The position numbers were made by a program, and so were the translations under genes. Under the pieces are notes generated by a model, which saw only the letters and a program-made list of their open reading frames with translations, did no database searches and was not told the origin of the DNA. A stretch of DNA of 64,000 nt from Streptomyces ruber (GTDB lineage Bacteria > Actinomycetota > Actinomycetes > Streptomycetales > Streptomycetaceae): positions 248,001 to 312,000 of the forward strand of contig NZ_BMQK01000003.1 of the NCBI RefSeq assembly GCF_014648075.1, written 5' to 3'. Numbering within the stretch: position 1 is the first letter of the stretch; each line of letters starts with the position of its first letter. Positions 56,304 through 64,000 of this stretch are shown piece by piece.

Positions 56304-56549
56304 GGATGGCTCCCTCGTGCGCCTCTCGTACGGGTCTCAAGGGCCTCGTGCGGCGGGACCGGTCGGGTCCCGGCCTCGGCCCGGCTCCAGTACCCGGCAG
56401 AACCCCCGCCACACGCGGTGCGGCGGCGATTTCCCGTCTCTCCGGCCGCCCGACCAGCAGTTCCCATGATCGTCACGTCTTCGCAGGCGTGCCGTGGCGT
56501 GGGCCCGGTACTCGCGCGGCAACGATCGCGCAATCCCAGGAGGTGGGCC

Positions 56550-56861
56550 GTGAGCGCACATTTCTCGCATCCCGCGGACCGTCACCGTCGCACCGGCGGC
56601 GGTGCGAGCGGAACCGAGCCGCGCACCGCCCGCAGCGCGCTGCGGCCGCGCCGGGCCCTGGCCGTGCTCTTCCTGCCCGTGTTCACCGCCGCGGCCGTAC
56701 TGTTCGCCGTGTGGGCGGCCGGCCAGGACAGCGGCGGGACCCCCGAACCCGCGGTCCTCACCGGCCTCGCCGCCGGCTGTGCCGTGCTGGCGCTCATCAC
56801 CGCGGTGGACCTGCTGGTCGTGGTGCGACGGCTGAGGCGGGGGGAGGACGACCGGCCCTGA
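56550..56861 (+). CDS. Small membrane protein (DUF6343-like)
   Basis: A 103-residue protein with two predicted membrane helices (ALAVLFLPVFTAAAVLFAVW and VLTGLAAGCAVLALITAVDLLVVV) after a basic tail. The GASGTEPRTARSALRPRRAL segment before the first helix matches DUF6343 proteins. The function is unknown. The GTG at 56550 has AGGAGG 6 nt upstream, which makes a long upstream open frame unlikely to be real. Confidence 0.62.
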   Translation: MSAHFSHPADRHRRTGGGASGTEPRTARSALRPRRALAVLFLPVFTAAAVLFAVWAAGQDSGGTPEPAVLTGLAAGCAVLALITAVDLLVVVRRLRRGEDDRP

Positions 56862-56942
56862 CGGGGACGGGAAGGAACCGGCTCCGACACCCGACCCGGA
56901 CCGGCGGTCCCGACTGCTCGTCCGGCACCGGTCACGGGCCGC

Positions 56943-57815
56943 TCACCCGTCATCACCGGCCGCGCGGGCCCGCGTCACCCCGGCGACGGACGTCGTCCCG
57001 CGCCGCCGTCTCCCGGCCACCGTCAGCTCCGTCAGTTCCGTCAGCACCGCGCGTACCTCGTCGATCACCGGCTGGTGCAGGGGCAGCATCAGGTGGCCGA
57101 CCCCGTGCACCAGCACATTGCGCGTGCGCAGGTCCGGATGGTCGAGACGGGCCCGGCTGGCCGGGACCACCGCCTCGTCCAGGTCGCTGTAGAAGCACAC
57201 GAACCGCGTCCGGCAGCCGGCGCACGGCTCGTCGAGCTCGGCCAGCAGGGTGCTGCCCGGGCACAGCTGCCGCAGCAGGGGGTACACGGGCGTCCACTGG
57301 GCCATCGCGGTGCCGCCGTGCGGCGTGGCCAGTGTGATCACCAATGGCACACGGGTGTCACCGCCCAGCCGCTGCACGTAGTAGCGCGCGATCAGTCCGC
57401 CCAGGCTGTGCCCCACCAGGCACACGGGCCGCCCGCCGGTCAGCCTCCGCACCTCCGCCACCTGCTCGCCCAGCTCCCGGGCCGCCGTGGGGATGTCCGG
57501 GTGGTACGTGTTGTAGGAGGCGGTCAGGAGCGGCCCGGCGCCGCAGTCGCGCAGCCCCCCGCGCAGCCGGGAGAAGATCGAGGCACGGTCGGCCAGGCCG
57601 TGCACGAAGATCACCGGTACGTCCGAGACGCCCGCGCAGTCCAGTGGTGGTGCCTCGTGCTCACCGCCGAGCCAACCGGCGACCTGCCGCGCGCCGCGCG
57701 CGGCCAGGTCGAGCGGCATTCCGGCCAGCCGTACCGTGGCCCAGCCGGTCTCCAGTGCGGCGCCCCGCAGCAGCGTCAGCCACGGAACGCCGGGACGCGG
57801 TCCTTCGCACACCAT
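56943..57815 (-). CDS. Alpha/beta-hydrolase (esterase/lipase-like)
   Basis: A 290-residue alpha/beta hydrolase. PVIFVHGLADRASIFSRL is the oxyanion region, VCLVGHSLGGLIARYYVQ the nucleophile elbow (GHSLGG Ser), with a later Asp in FYSDLDEAVVPASRARL and a His in VHGVGHLMLPLH completing the triad. It resembles triacylglycerol-lipase or GPI-type acyl esterases. No signal peptide is evident with the ATG at 57815; the open frame extends upstream to 57881 with no better start. Confidence 0.75.
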   Translation of the reverse strand: MVCEGPRPGVPWLTLLRGAALETGWATVRLAGMPLDLAARGARQVAGWLGGEHEAPPLDCAGVSDVPVIFVHGLADRASIFSRLRGGLRDCGAGPLLTASYNTYHPDIPTAARELGEQVAEVRRLTGGRPVCLVGHSLGGLIARYYVQRLGGDTRVPLVITLATPHGGTAMAQWTPVYPLLRQLCPGSTLLAELDEPCAGCRTRFVCFYSDLDEAVVPASRARLDHPDLRTRNVLVHGVGHLMLPLHQPVIDEVRAVLTELTELTVAGRRRRGTTSVAGVTRARAAGDDG

Positions 57816-58001
57816 GCTCCCGGCCCCTTCCGGCGCAAGAAGCCGACCGGCACTCGGACCCGGTTGCGTGAGCCCGCACACCGGCCGATCCCTTTTGTCT
57901 CTCGGACCTCACCCAGTACCCGTACCGGACCGGTGCGACACGCGCCCCACGGTGACACACGCGGTACACGCGCGGTACACACGCTGTGACACGTGCCGGT
58001 C

Positions 58002-58532
58002 TCAGGGGGCCGTCGGCAGACCGGAGCGCAGCGTCCGCAGGTGCTCGCCCAGCGGGCCGAGCCCCACGTCGCGGCGGCGCTCGTCCACCGTGAGCGGGTG
58101 CCGCACGGGGTACGGGGCGAGGGTGGCCGGGTCGATGCGGGTGCCGTAGAACTGCGGCTGGCCCAGCTCGACCGCGCAGTGGTCGGCGATGTACGCGTGG
58201 TGCACCGCCGGGCATTCGCCGTCCGCCGCGGCCTCCGCTATCAGATCGCGGCAGGTGAGCTGGAAGCCCAGGTCGGGGGCGTGCAGCAGGATCATCAGCG
58301 CGGCCGTCGAGGCCGGCTCGCCGACCAGCTCGGCGGTGGGCCAGCCATGGCCGGCGACCATCGCCCTGAGGGCCGTCGCGTTGTCGTCGCGGCACCGTTC
58401 GATGCGGCGCCGGCCCGGTACGCCGGCGGCCGGGCGGGCCAGCCGCACGAGCCGCCGTTCCTCCTCGGCCCTGCGGAGCAGCTCCGCGGCGAGGTCCTGC
58501 GCGCGCACGGTCTCCTGGTGCGGCCCGTTCAT
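58002..58532 (-). CDS. DUF6624 family protein
   Basis: A 176-residue soluble protein. The pattern DDNATALRAMVAGHGWPTAELVGEPASTAALMILLHAPDLGFQ followed by CPAVHHAYIADHCAVELGQPQFYGT is characteristic of DUF6624 proteins, which share a DxxN...GWP...QHA...QxYGT signature and have no known function. The ATG at 58532 lies just inside a microsatellite tract that occupies its leader. Its promoter region is shared divergently with a WhiJ-like regulator. Confidence 0.68.
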   Translation of the reverse strand: MNGPHQETVRAQDLAAELLRRAEEERRLVRLARPAAGVPGRRRIERCRDDNATALRAMVAGHGWPTAELVGEPASTAALMILLHAPDLGFQLTCRDLIAEAAADGECPAVHHAYIADHCAVELGQPQFYGTRIDPATLAPYPVRHPLTVDERRRDVGLGPLGEHLRTLRSGLPTAP

Positions 58533-58552
58533 GCCGCCGTCCCCGTTCTCTG

Positions 58553-58638
58553 TGTGCTGGGTGTGCTGGGTGTGCTGGTGTGCTGGGTGTGCTCTCGATG
58601 AGCTCGGCGTGCTCGATGAGCTCGGCGTGCTCGGTGTG
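58553..58638. repeat. Microsatellite tract before the DUF6624 gene
   Basis: Four 9-bp units TGTGCTGGG (one of them one base short) plus a partial unit cover 58553-58593. Two perfect 18-bp units (58594-58611 and 58612-58629) with a partial third follow. The tract lies 21-106 nt upstream of the DUF6624 start, so unit gain or loss would change its leader. It also borders the promoter of the regulator at 58790. Confidence 0.9.
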
Positions 58639-58789
58639 CCCCTCCCCGGGCCCGGGTCCTCATGGTGGCCGACGGACACGGTCCGCAACCGGCGTTCCGA
58701 TAATTTCAGAACGAACTGCGCGGATCTGTCGGTGTCAACAGAGGGCGTGGCACACTGCACGCTGTGAATCCCGTTCCGGGAGGCAGCGC

Positions 58790-59665
58790 GTGAGTGAGTC
58801 CCGCTCGTCGAGCAGCGCCCCGGCGGCCCCCACGGTCCTGCGCATGGTCCTCGGCAGGCGGCTCAGGCAGTTGCGGGAACGGGCCGGGGTGTCGTTCGAG
58901 GAGGCCGCGCGGGCCGTCGAGGTCACGGCCCTGACGGTGCGCCGCATGGAGAAGGCCGAGGTCGGGCTGCGCATCCCGTACCTGAGGGAACTGCTGCGCG
59001 CCTACGGGGTGCCCGCCGCCGAGATCGAGGACTTCCTCGCGCTCGCCCGGGAGGCCAACCGGCCCGGCTGGTGGCACACCTACCGCGACGTGCTGCCGGA
59101 CTGGTTCAGCGCCTACGTCAGCCTGGAGAGCGAAGCCGCCGTCATCCGCCTCTACGAACCGCAGTACGTCCCCGGTCTGCTGCAGACACCCGACTACGCC
59201 GCCGCGCTGCTGCGCGTGGGCTTCCCCAACGCGAGCGAGGAGGACATCGCACGCCGGGTCTCCCTGCGCCTGCGGCGCCAGGAACTGCTCGTCAAGCCGG
59301 AGGCGCCGGCCGTCTGGGCCATTCTCGAGGAGACCGTGCTGCGCCGGCCCGTCGGCGGCCGCGAGGTGATGCGGGCCCAGATCGACCGTCTGACGGAGGC
59401 GCTCGACAGCCCGAAGATCCGTGTCCAGATCATGCGCTTCGCCGCCGGGCCCCACCCGGGCGCGTACGGTCCCTTCCACTTCTTCCGCTTCGACTTCTCC
59501 GAACTCCCCGACATCGTCTACACCGAGAGCCTCGCGGGCGCGCAGTACCTCGACCAGCCCGCCGACGTCGTGACCTACCGCGAAGTACTGGACCGGATGT
59601 CCGTGCAGGCGGAACCGGTCGCCCGCACCCGGGCCATCCTGGCCGCACTGCGTGAGGAGCTGTGA
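58790..59665 (+). CDS. XRE/DUF5753 regulator (WhiJ/Scr1-like)
   Basis: A 291-residue protein. The helix-turn-helix (LGRRLRQLRERAGVSFEEAARAVEVTALTVRRMEKAEVGLRIP, about 19-60) is followed by a DUF5753 domain (about 100-290). YEPQYVPGLLQTPDYA and the FRFDFSELPDIVYTESLAG stretch define it. Such proteins pair with DUF397 proteins in streptomycete developmental loci related to whiJ. The GTG at 58790 has GGGAGG 6 nt upstream. Its DUF397 partner starts 3 bp after its stop. Confidence 0.87.
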   Translation: MSESRSSSSAPAAPTVLRMVLGRRLRQLRERAGVSFEEAARAVEVTALTVRRMEKAEVGLRIPYLRELLRAYGVPAAEIEDFLALAREANRPGWWHTYRDVLPDWFSAYVSLESEAAVIRLYEPQYVPGLLQTPDYAAALLRVGFPNASEEDIARRVSLRLRRQELLVKPEAPAVWAILEETVLRRPVGGREVMRAQIDRLTEALDSPKIRVQIMRFAAGPHPGAYGPFHFFRFDFSELPDIVYTESLAGAQYLDQPADVVTYREVLDRMSVQAEPVARTRAILAALREEL

Positions 59666-59668
59666 CCC

Positions 59669-59914
59669 ATGGCAACCGACCGTCCCGTCCGCAACGGGAT
59701 GCCCGCGCACCACCTCGGCACCGAGGGCTGGCACCGGCCCTGGAGCGGTACCAACGGCGGAAGCTGCGTCGAGGCCAAGCGGCTGCCGGACGGCCGCGTC
59801 GCCTTCCGGCAGTCCGCGGACCCGGCCGGCCCCGCGCTCGTCTGGTCGCGGGAGGAGGTGGCCGCGTTCCTGGCGGGGGTCAAGGCGGGCCAGGCCGACT
59901 TCCTGATCGCCTGA
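59669..59914 (+). CDS. DUF397 protein
   Basis: An 81-residue protein matching DUF397: W-x-W/S-x-x-NGGSCVEAKRL followed by VAFRQSADPAGPALVWSREEVAAFLAGVKAGQADFL. DUF397 proteins are thought to modulate the neighbouring XRE regulator in antitoxin-like or developmental pairs. It starts 3 bp after the regulator stop and is cotranscribed with it. Confidence 0.88.
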   Translation: MATDRPVRNGMPAHHLGTEGWHRPWSGTNGGSCVEAKRLPDGRVAFRQSADPAGPALVWSREEVAAFLAGVKAGQADFLIA

Positions 59915-60046
59915 GGCGGTCCGGCCGGCCGGGGAGCGGCGCCCCCCCTTTCGTACATGCGTCCCGACCGGCGCGACTCCTGCCGTGCGGCCGGAAGCCG
60001 GCGGTAGCTTGGCGGGAGGTCGCGCGCCGCAAGGCAGGAGAGCACG

Positions 60047-60856
60047 ATGGCAGACGGCAGGACCACGCCCGACCAGGAAGCCCTGTCCAAGATCGACACC
60101 ACGGTGCCGCACTCGGCCCGGATCTGGAACTACTGGATGGGCGGGAAGGACAACTACGAGGTCGACCGCGTCGCGGGCGACGCCTACCGGGAGATCGCGC
60201 CGAACATCGAGACGATGGCGAGGGCCTCCCGCACCTACCTGATCCGCGCGGTCACCTTCGTGGCCCGCGACCGCGGCGTCCGCCAGTTCCTGGACATCGG
60301 CACCGGCCTGCCGACGTACGACAACACCCACCAGGTCGCCCAGAAGGCGGCCCCCGACGCGCGCATCGTCTACGTGGACAACGACCCCCTCGTCCTGCGC
60401 CACGCCCAGGCGCTGCTGACCAGCACCCCCGAGGGCGTCACCGACTACATCGACGCCGATCTGCACGAGCCGGACACCATCCTCGAGGCGGCGGGCCGCG
60501 TGCTGGACCTCGGCCGGCCCGTGGCGCTGCTGCTCATGGGCATCCTCGGGCACATCCGGGACCACGAGGAGGCCAGGGCGATCGTCCGCCGCCTCACCCG
60601 GGCGCTGCCCTCCGGCAGCTACTTCGTGCACTACGACAGCACGGATACCGACGAGGAGCTCAAGCGCGCCCAGCAGGGGTACGACGACACCGGCGCCGTC
60701 CCGTACGTCCTGCGCAGCCCCGAACAGCTCGCGGACTACTACGAGGGCCTCGAACTGCTGGAACCGGGCATCGTCTCCTGCCCGCTGTGGCGCCCGGAGC
60801 CGGGCACCGTCCCCCGGCCCACGGACGTGTACGGGGGAGTGGCGTACAAGCCGTGA
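60047..60856 (+). CDS. DUF574 SAM-dependent methyltransferase
   Basis: A 269-residue protein of the DUF574 methyltransferase family found widely in Streptomyces. HSARIWNYWMGGKDNYEVDR is the family signature, QFLDIGTGLPTYDNTHQVA the SAM-binding loop and VYVDNDPLVLRHAQALL motif II. The substrate is unknown. These genes frequently lie next to XRE/DUF397 pairs, as here. The ATG at 60047 has CAGGAGAG upstream. Confidence 0.85.
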   Translation: MADGRTTPDQEALSKIDTTVPHSARIWNYWMGGKDNYEVDRVAGDAYREIAPNIETMARASRTYLIRAVTFVARDRGVRQFLDIGTGLPTYDNTHQVAQKAAPDARIVYVDNDPLVLRHAQALLTSTPEGVTDYIDADLHEPDTILEAAGRVLDLGRPVALLLMGILGHIRDHEEARAIVRRLTRALPSGSYFVHYDSTDTDEELKRAQQGYDDTGAVPYVLRSPEQLADYYEGLELLEPGIVSCPLWRPEPGTVPRPTDVYGGVAYKP

Positions 60857-60884
60857 CGCCGTGGCGTGTGGGAAGGAACGGCAT

Positions 60885-61334
60885 ATGGGGAACCCGAGGG
60901 GCATGAACGAGCCGAATGTGCCACCCAACAGCCGTGCGCTCGACGTTCACCTGGACCTCCTGCGCGTGAGCATGTCGCCCGAGGAGTACGAACTGCTGCT
61001 CGGTCTGGTCGCTCCGGTGCTGCGGGCGATCGAGGAGGAGGATCCCGCCCCGGTCGGTTTCGGGCTGGACGACGAGGAGTCGGAGGGCGTCCCGGACAAC
61101 ATCCGCGACGAAGCGGCCCTGGTCGTCGCCACGGCCGTCACCGGCCGCCTCGACAACCAGCTGATCCAGCTCGACGTGGAAGGGTGCGGACAGGTCCGCA
61201 TCGTCACCGACGCCGCCACCGCGTCCGACCCCGAGCGCTGCCGCGACATCGCCGACTGCATCCGTGACCGCTACCGGCAGGACGAGGAACTGCGCGGCAT
61301 CGCCGAGGCCAGTGGCATACCGACGGACCTCTGA
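60885..61334 (+). CDS. Hypothetical acidic protein (149 aa)
   Basis: A 149-residue acidic, mostly helical protein. LDVHLDLLRVSMSPEEYELLLGLVAPVLRAIEEED and the Asp-rich RDIADCIRDRYRQDEELRGIAEASG tail are its main features. I recognise no domain. The ATG at 60885 has GGAAGGAA at good distance. It follows the methyltransferase gene by 28 bp on the same strand, so cotranscription is likely. Confidence 0.7.
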   Translation: MGNPRGMNEPNVPPNSRALDVHLDLLRVSMSPEEYELLLGLVAPVLRAIEEEDPAPVGFGLDDEESEGVPDNIRDEAALVVATAVTGRLDNQLIQLDVEGCGQVRIVTDAATASDPERCRDIADCIRDRYRQDEELRGIAEASGIPTDL

Positions 61335-61389
61335 ACCGTCCGTCGCCGGGCCTGCCGGGCGGGGCGGGGAGAGGGGGACGAGAGCGTTT

Positions 61390-61414
61390 GTGTACTCCCG
61401 GTCGCTTCGGGTAC
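61390..61414 (+). promoter_or_regulatory. Sigma-B-like stress promoter before the marR gene
   Basis: GTGT (61390-61393), a 15-nt spacer and GGGTAC (61409-61414) match the GNNT-N14-16-GGGTAC/T pattern of streptomycete stress sigma factors. The rest of the 266-bp gap (61335-61600) holds a long leader for the next gene and a 13-codon frame (about 61425-61460) of unknown meaning. Confidence 0.6.
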
Positions 61415-61600
61415 GCCATGGGCATGACCGAGGCCGAGGCCTTGTCCCGAGCCGACTGAGAGAGACATGTTCGTGGGTACCGCTGGAGCTGTTGGCCTGC
61501 CGGAACTCCCTCACGCCCGCCACGGCGGGCGTGCGACCGCCGCGGGGAGAAAGGAGCCGTCGCCGGTGGTGCGTCCCGGCCCGGGACGGCTGCCGGAGAG

Positions 61601-62146
61601 GTGGCCCCCGCCCTGCGGACGGTGACGGCGGTGGGCCGCGAACAGGATGCCGGGGCCCGCGGGGGCGGGGTCGCCCGGCATGTGACGGACGCGGTGGAGA
61701 GCCTGGTGACGCTCTGGCTGGCCGCCGTGGAGGACGTCACCCCACGACTGCCCGCCCGTCAGGTACGGGCCCTGCGGGTCGTGCGCCGACGGCCCGAACT
61801 CAACCTCACGGCGCTCGCCGAAGACCTGGAGATAGGGCTGCCCGCCGCCAGCCGGATGTGCGACCGGCTCGAGGCCGCGGGACTGCTGCGGCGGACCGTG
61901 CAGCCCGTGGACCGGCGTGAGATCCAGCTCGTGGTGACCGCCCACGGGGACAGACTGCTGACCGACGTCACCGAACGGCTCTCCGCCTACCTCACCGTCG
62001 CGCTGGGCGCCCTGACCCCGGGGCAGCGCACGGCGCTCGAGGAGATCCTGCGCGGCTTCCACGAGGGCCACGTACTGGCGCATGCGACGGACGCGCCGGA
62101 CGTGCCGGACGACCGGCCCGGGCCCGGGGCCCGGACCGGCGACTGA
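61601..62146 (+). CDS. MarR-family regulator
   Basis: A 181-residue winged-helix protein. LPARQVRALRVVRRRPELNLTALAEDLEIGLPAASRMCDRLEAAGLLRR is the MarR DNA-binding region, followed by a dimer helix. The N-terminal 30 residues are low complexity and their start is uncertain (GTG at 61601, or internal GTGs at 61622 and 61631). It sits behind a stress-type promoter and is convergent with the phosphatase gene (5-bp gap), fitting a stress-response block. Confidence 0.8.
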   Translation: MAPALRTVTAVGREQDAGARGGGVARHVTDAVESLVTLWLAAVEDVTPRLPARQVRALRVVRRRPELNLTALAEDLEIGLPAASRMCDRLEAAGLLRRTVQPVDRREIQLVVTAHGDRLLTDVTERLSAYLTVALGALTPGQRTALEEILRGFHEGHVLAHATDAPDVPDDRPGPGARTGD

Positions 62147-62151
62147 TCCGT

Positions 62152-63960
62152 TCAGAGACGCAGACCCGAGGAGAGCGGCCCCGGCGGTTCCGCCGGGTCC
62201 GCCGCCGAGCTGTGGACGTGGCACAGCAGCAGACACACGTCGTCGTCGTGCTCCGAGTCGCGCAGCAGCGGGCGCAGCAGCCGGTCCGCCGAGCCCTCCA
62301 GGTCCCCGTCGAGCTCCTCGGGCCCGAACTCCGCGAGCGCCGAGGAGAGCCGGTGGATGCCCGGGTCGATGCCCTGGGCGCGGCGCTCCACCAGACCGTC
62401 CGTGTACAGCGCCAGCGTCGATCCGGGCGGCAGCGGCACGGTGTGGTCCTTGAGCCGCTGCCGCAGCGGGATGCCGAGCATCGCGCCCGGCTTGGCGTCT
62501 AGGGCCCGCACCCGGCCGTCGGGCGTGCGCAGCACCGGCGGCGGATGCCCGGCGGCCGCCCAGGTGAGCGTGGGGTCGTCCGGGTGGAAGCGGGCGATGA
62601 CGGCCGTCGCGTACAGGTCGGGCTGCAGATGGTGCAGGAACGTGTGCAGCCGGGTGAGCAGCTCGCCCGGGCTGCCCCCGTCGACCGCGTAGGCGCGCAG
62701 CGCGGTGCGCAGCTGGCTCATCATCACGGCGGCGCGCAGCCCGTGCCCGGTCACGTCGCCGATGACGGTGATCAGGCCGCCGTCGGGCTGCCGGAAGGCG
62801 TCGTACCAGTCGCCGCCCACGTTCATGCCACGGGTGGCCGGCAGGTAACGCGCGGCCAGGCGCAGGCCCGGTGTCGCGGGCAGGTCCGTGAGCAGGGCGC
62901 GCTGCAGGGTCTCGGCGATGTCCCGGTTGTGCTCGAAGCGCTTGGCGTTCTCGATCGCGATGCTGGCCCGCCGGGTCAGCTCGATCAGCATGACCGCGTC
63001 GTCCGCGTCCCAGTGCTCGTCGGGCGGCGACATCGTCAGCACGCCCGACGGCGCCCGCCGGGTCATCAGCGGGATGCACAGCAGGGGCCGGGTGGGGTCG
63101 AGCGCCGACGGCGGCTGGTCGTCGACGCCGGGCAGCCCGCCGGGGTGGTCGGCCGCGTACTGGGGGCGCCCGCGGCGCGCCGCCAGCACGGCGGCGGCCG
63201 GCCGCGGACCGCTGTGCCGGCCGGCGTCGGCTGAGTGGTTCGCGTGGTGGTCGGCGGGCTCGTCGAACAGCCACACGTCGACGCTGCCGCTGCGCGCGTA
63301 CCGCGGCTCCAGCAGCGTGGGCAGCAGCCGCACGATCTCGTCGTGGTCGAGGGACGCCGTCAGCGCGGCACTCGCGTCGGCCAGGAAGGTCAGCCGGCCG
63401 CGCGCGTTCTCGGCCTCCTTGCGGGCCCGCTGCTCCGCGTCGAACAGCTCCCGCTGCGCGCGTCCGGCCGCGTCCAGCTCGCCGTGCAGGGCGAGGACGC
63501 CCTGGTTGGTCTGGTGCAGCTCCTCGCGGTGGAAGGCGACCAGCCGCTCCTGCTCGTCGAGCCGGTCCAGCACCAGCGCCGCGTCCTCGTCGGCGCCGAA
63601 CAGGGCCTCCGCGAGGGACGCCGGGTCGTCGGCGACGTGCCCGTCGCCGTCGTCGTCGCCGGCGGCGCCGTCGGGGAGGACGACCGTCGCGCGCCAGGGT
63701 GACCGCCGGTCGTCCGCCGGGCGCTTCTCGGGCGCCACCTCGACGTCGAGCCGGGCGCCCCCGGCCGGGACGGCGGCCGTCTCCACGCTGAGCAGCCAGG
63801 AGCCCCCCTTGGTCAGGCACTGCCGCAGCTGTGCGGTGAGGGCGCTGACCAGACGGGTGCGCTCGACGGCGGTCACTCCGTGGGCGGTGGCCAGCCGGGC
63901 CGTGGCGATACGGGCGCGCGCGGCGTCGGTGACGGTACTGATGTGCCAGGTGCGGATCAT
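62152..63960 (-). CDS. SpoIIE-type phosphatase with RsbT-like and GAF domains
   Basis: A 602-residue regulatory phosphatase. Domains in order: an RsbT-like ATPase-fold region (about 1-80); an acidic linker and coiled-coil segment rich in Glu/Asp/Gln (about 110-190); a GAF domain (about 190-330); and a SpoIIE/PP2C phosphatase (about 335-end). The catalytic acidic motifs include NVGGDWYDAF, GDVTGHGLRAAVMM and ALYTDGLVE. Such proteins dephosphorylate STAS anti-sigma-factor antagonists to release sigma-B-type factors. The ATG at 63960 overlaps a TGA (ATGA), pointing to a coupled upstream gene. Confidence 0.88.
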   Translation of the reverse strand: MIRTWHISTVTDAARARIATARLATAHGVTAVERTRLVSALTAQLRQCLTKGGSWLLSVETAAVPAGGARLDVEVAPEKRPADDRRSPWRATVVLPDGAAGDDDGDGHVADDPASLAEALFGADEDAALVLDRLDEQERLVAFHREELHQTNQGVLALHGELDAAGRAQRELFDAEQRARKEAENARGRLTFLADASAALTASLDHDEIVRLLPTLLEPRYARSGSVDVWLFDEPADHHANHSADAGRHSGPRPAAAVLAARRGRPQYAADHPGGLPGVDDQPPSALDPTRPLLCIPLMTRRAPSGVLTMSPPDEHWDADDAVMLIELTRRASIAIENAKRFEHNRDIAETLQRALLTDLPATPGLRLAARYLPATRGMNVGGDWYDAFRQPDGGLITVIGDVTGHGLRAAVMMSQLRTALRAYAVDGGSPGELLTRLHTFLHHLQPDLYATAVIARFHPDDPTLTWAAAGHPPPVLRTPDGRVRALDAKPGAMLGIPLRQRLKDHTVPLPPGSTLALYTDGLVERRAQGIDPGIHRLSSALAEFGPEELDGDLEGSADRLLRPLLRDSEHDDDVCLLLCHVHSSAADPAEPPGPLSSGLRL

Positions 63961-64000
63961 GAGGCGGGGTCCGGCGGGGAGGGGCTCGGTACGGCGACGG
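63957..64000 (-). CDS. Possible 3' end of an upstream stress-cascade gene (partial)
   Basis: On the minus strand a frame ending VAVPSPSPPDPAS-stop runs off the right edge, with strong third-position G/C bias, and its TGA overlaps the phosphatase ATG. In related loci a STAS or anti-sigma gene lies here. Only 14 codons are visible, so this is weak. Confidence 0.3.
   Translation of the reverse strand, partial: VAVPSPSPPDPAS

Noticed and set aside
55341..56549. Long N-terminal extension of the DUF6343-like protein
   Set aside because: It runs antisense through the SDR gene; the GTG at 56550 has AGGAGG at ideal spacing.

Overview
The window is a piece of a Streptomyces (or very close actinomycete) chromosome. 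The reasons are: very high G+C with strong G/C at third codon positions; many GTG starts; leaderless-type promoters (a TANNNT hexamer 6-7 nt before a start codon); and typical Streptomyces families such as an XRE/DUF5753 plus DUF397 pair, SPW-repeat and DUF6343-like membrane proteins, a PopR/ClpP3/ClpP4 locus, a cysteine-containing sulfur leader peptide and DasR-type chitinase boxes. No rRNA, tRNA, CRISPR array, prophage or insertion sequence was seen.

Positions 1-14,600 hold a myo-inositol catabolic cluster. On the minus strand lie iolC (kinase), an IolJ-like aldolase, iolB, iolD, mmsA/iolA and a GntR repressor. Divergent from iolC is a three-gene sugar ABC importer (binding lipoprotein, permease, ATPase), then an iolG-type inositol dehydrogenase. 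A second Gfo/Idh/MocA dehydrogenase is cut by the left edge. IolE is not in the window. A 13-bp motif (TGTCYTGACATRT) occurs in front of gntR and in the importer promoter and is a good candidate operator. Two long gene-free, degenerate tandem-repeat tracts (about 0.85 and 1.3 kb) interrupt the cluster.

14,600-24,000 is mixed: a membrane acyltransferase, a nucleoside deaminase, a TatA-like protein divergent from a BlaI-type repressor with a perfect operator between them, a UvrA-like ATPase, AraC and VOC proteins, an acetyltransferase and small stress-type membrane proteins. 24,050-28,500 is a sulfur-scavenging block: a leaderless Cys-containing leader peptide, then FMN reductase, SfnB-like dehydrogenase and SsuD-like monooxygenase, with a convergent acyl-CoA-dehydrogenase-like gene. 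28,550-36,500 holds secreted and metabolic genes: a GH19 chitinase behind two DasR-like boxes, a PLC-X/beta-trefoil protein, a VOC-adenosine deaminase pair, a DinB protein, a secreted beta-helix protein behind a LacI-type operator, and a membrane glycosyltransferase-like protein.

36,500-46,900 holds a LysR/aldo-keto reductase pair and then the popR and clpP3-clpP4 locus, in which the second ClpP has lost its catalytic histidine. It continues with TerC, an SGNH lipoprotein, DUF3105, a His-rich membrane protein and an alcohol dehydrogenase. 46,900-57,900 holds VOC, RNase H, SRPBCC and AIM24 proteins, a divergent LysG/LysE pair, an MFS exporter, an aldo-keto reductase, a pyruvyl transferase, an SDR, a DUF6343-like protein and an esterase. 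The right end has DUF6624, a WhiJ-like regulator pair with a DUF574 methyltransferase, and a stress-sigma block (a sigma-B-like promoter before a MarR gene, convergent with a SpoIIE/RsbU-type phosphatase that runs nearly to the edge).
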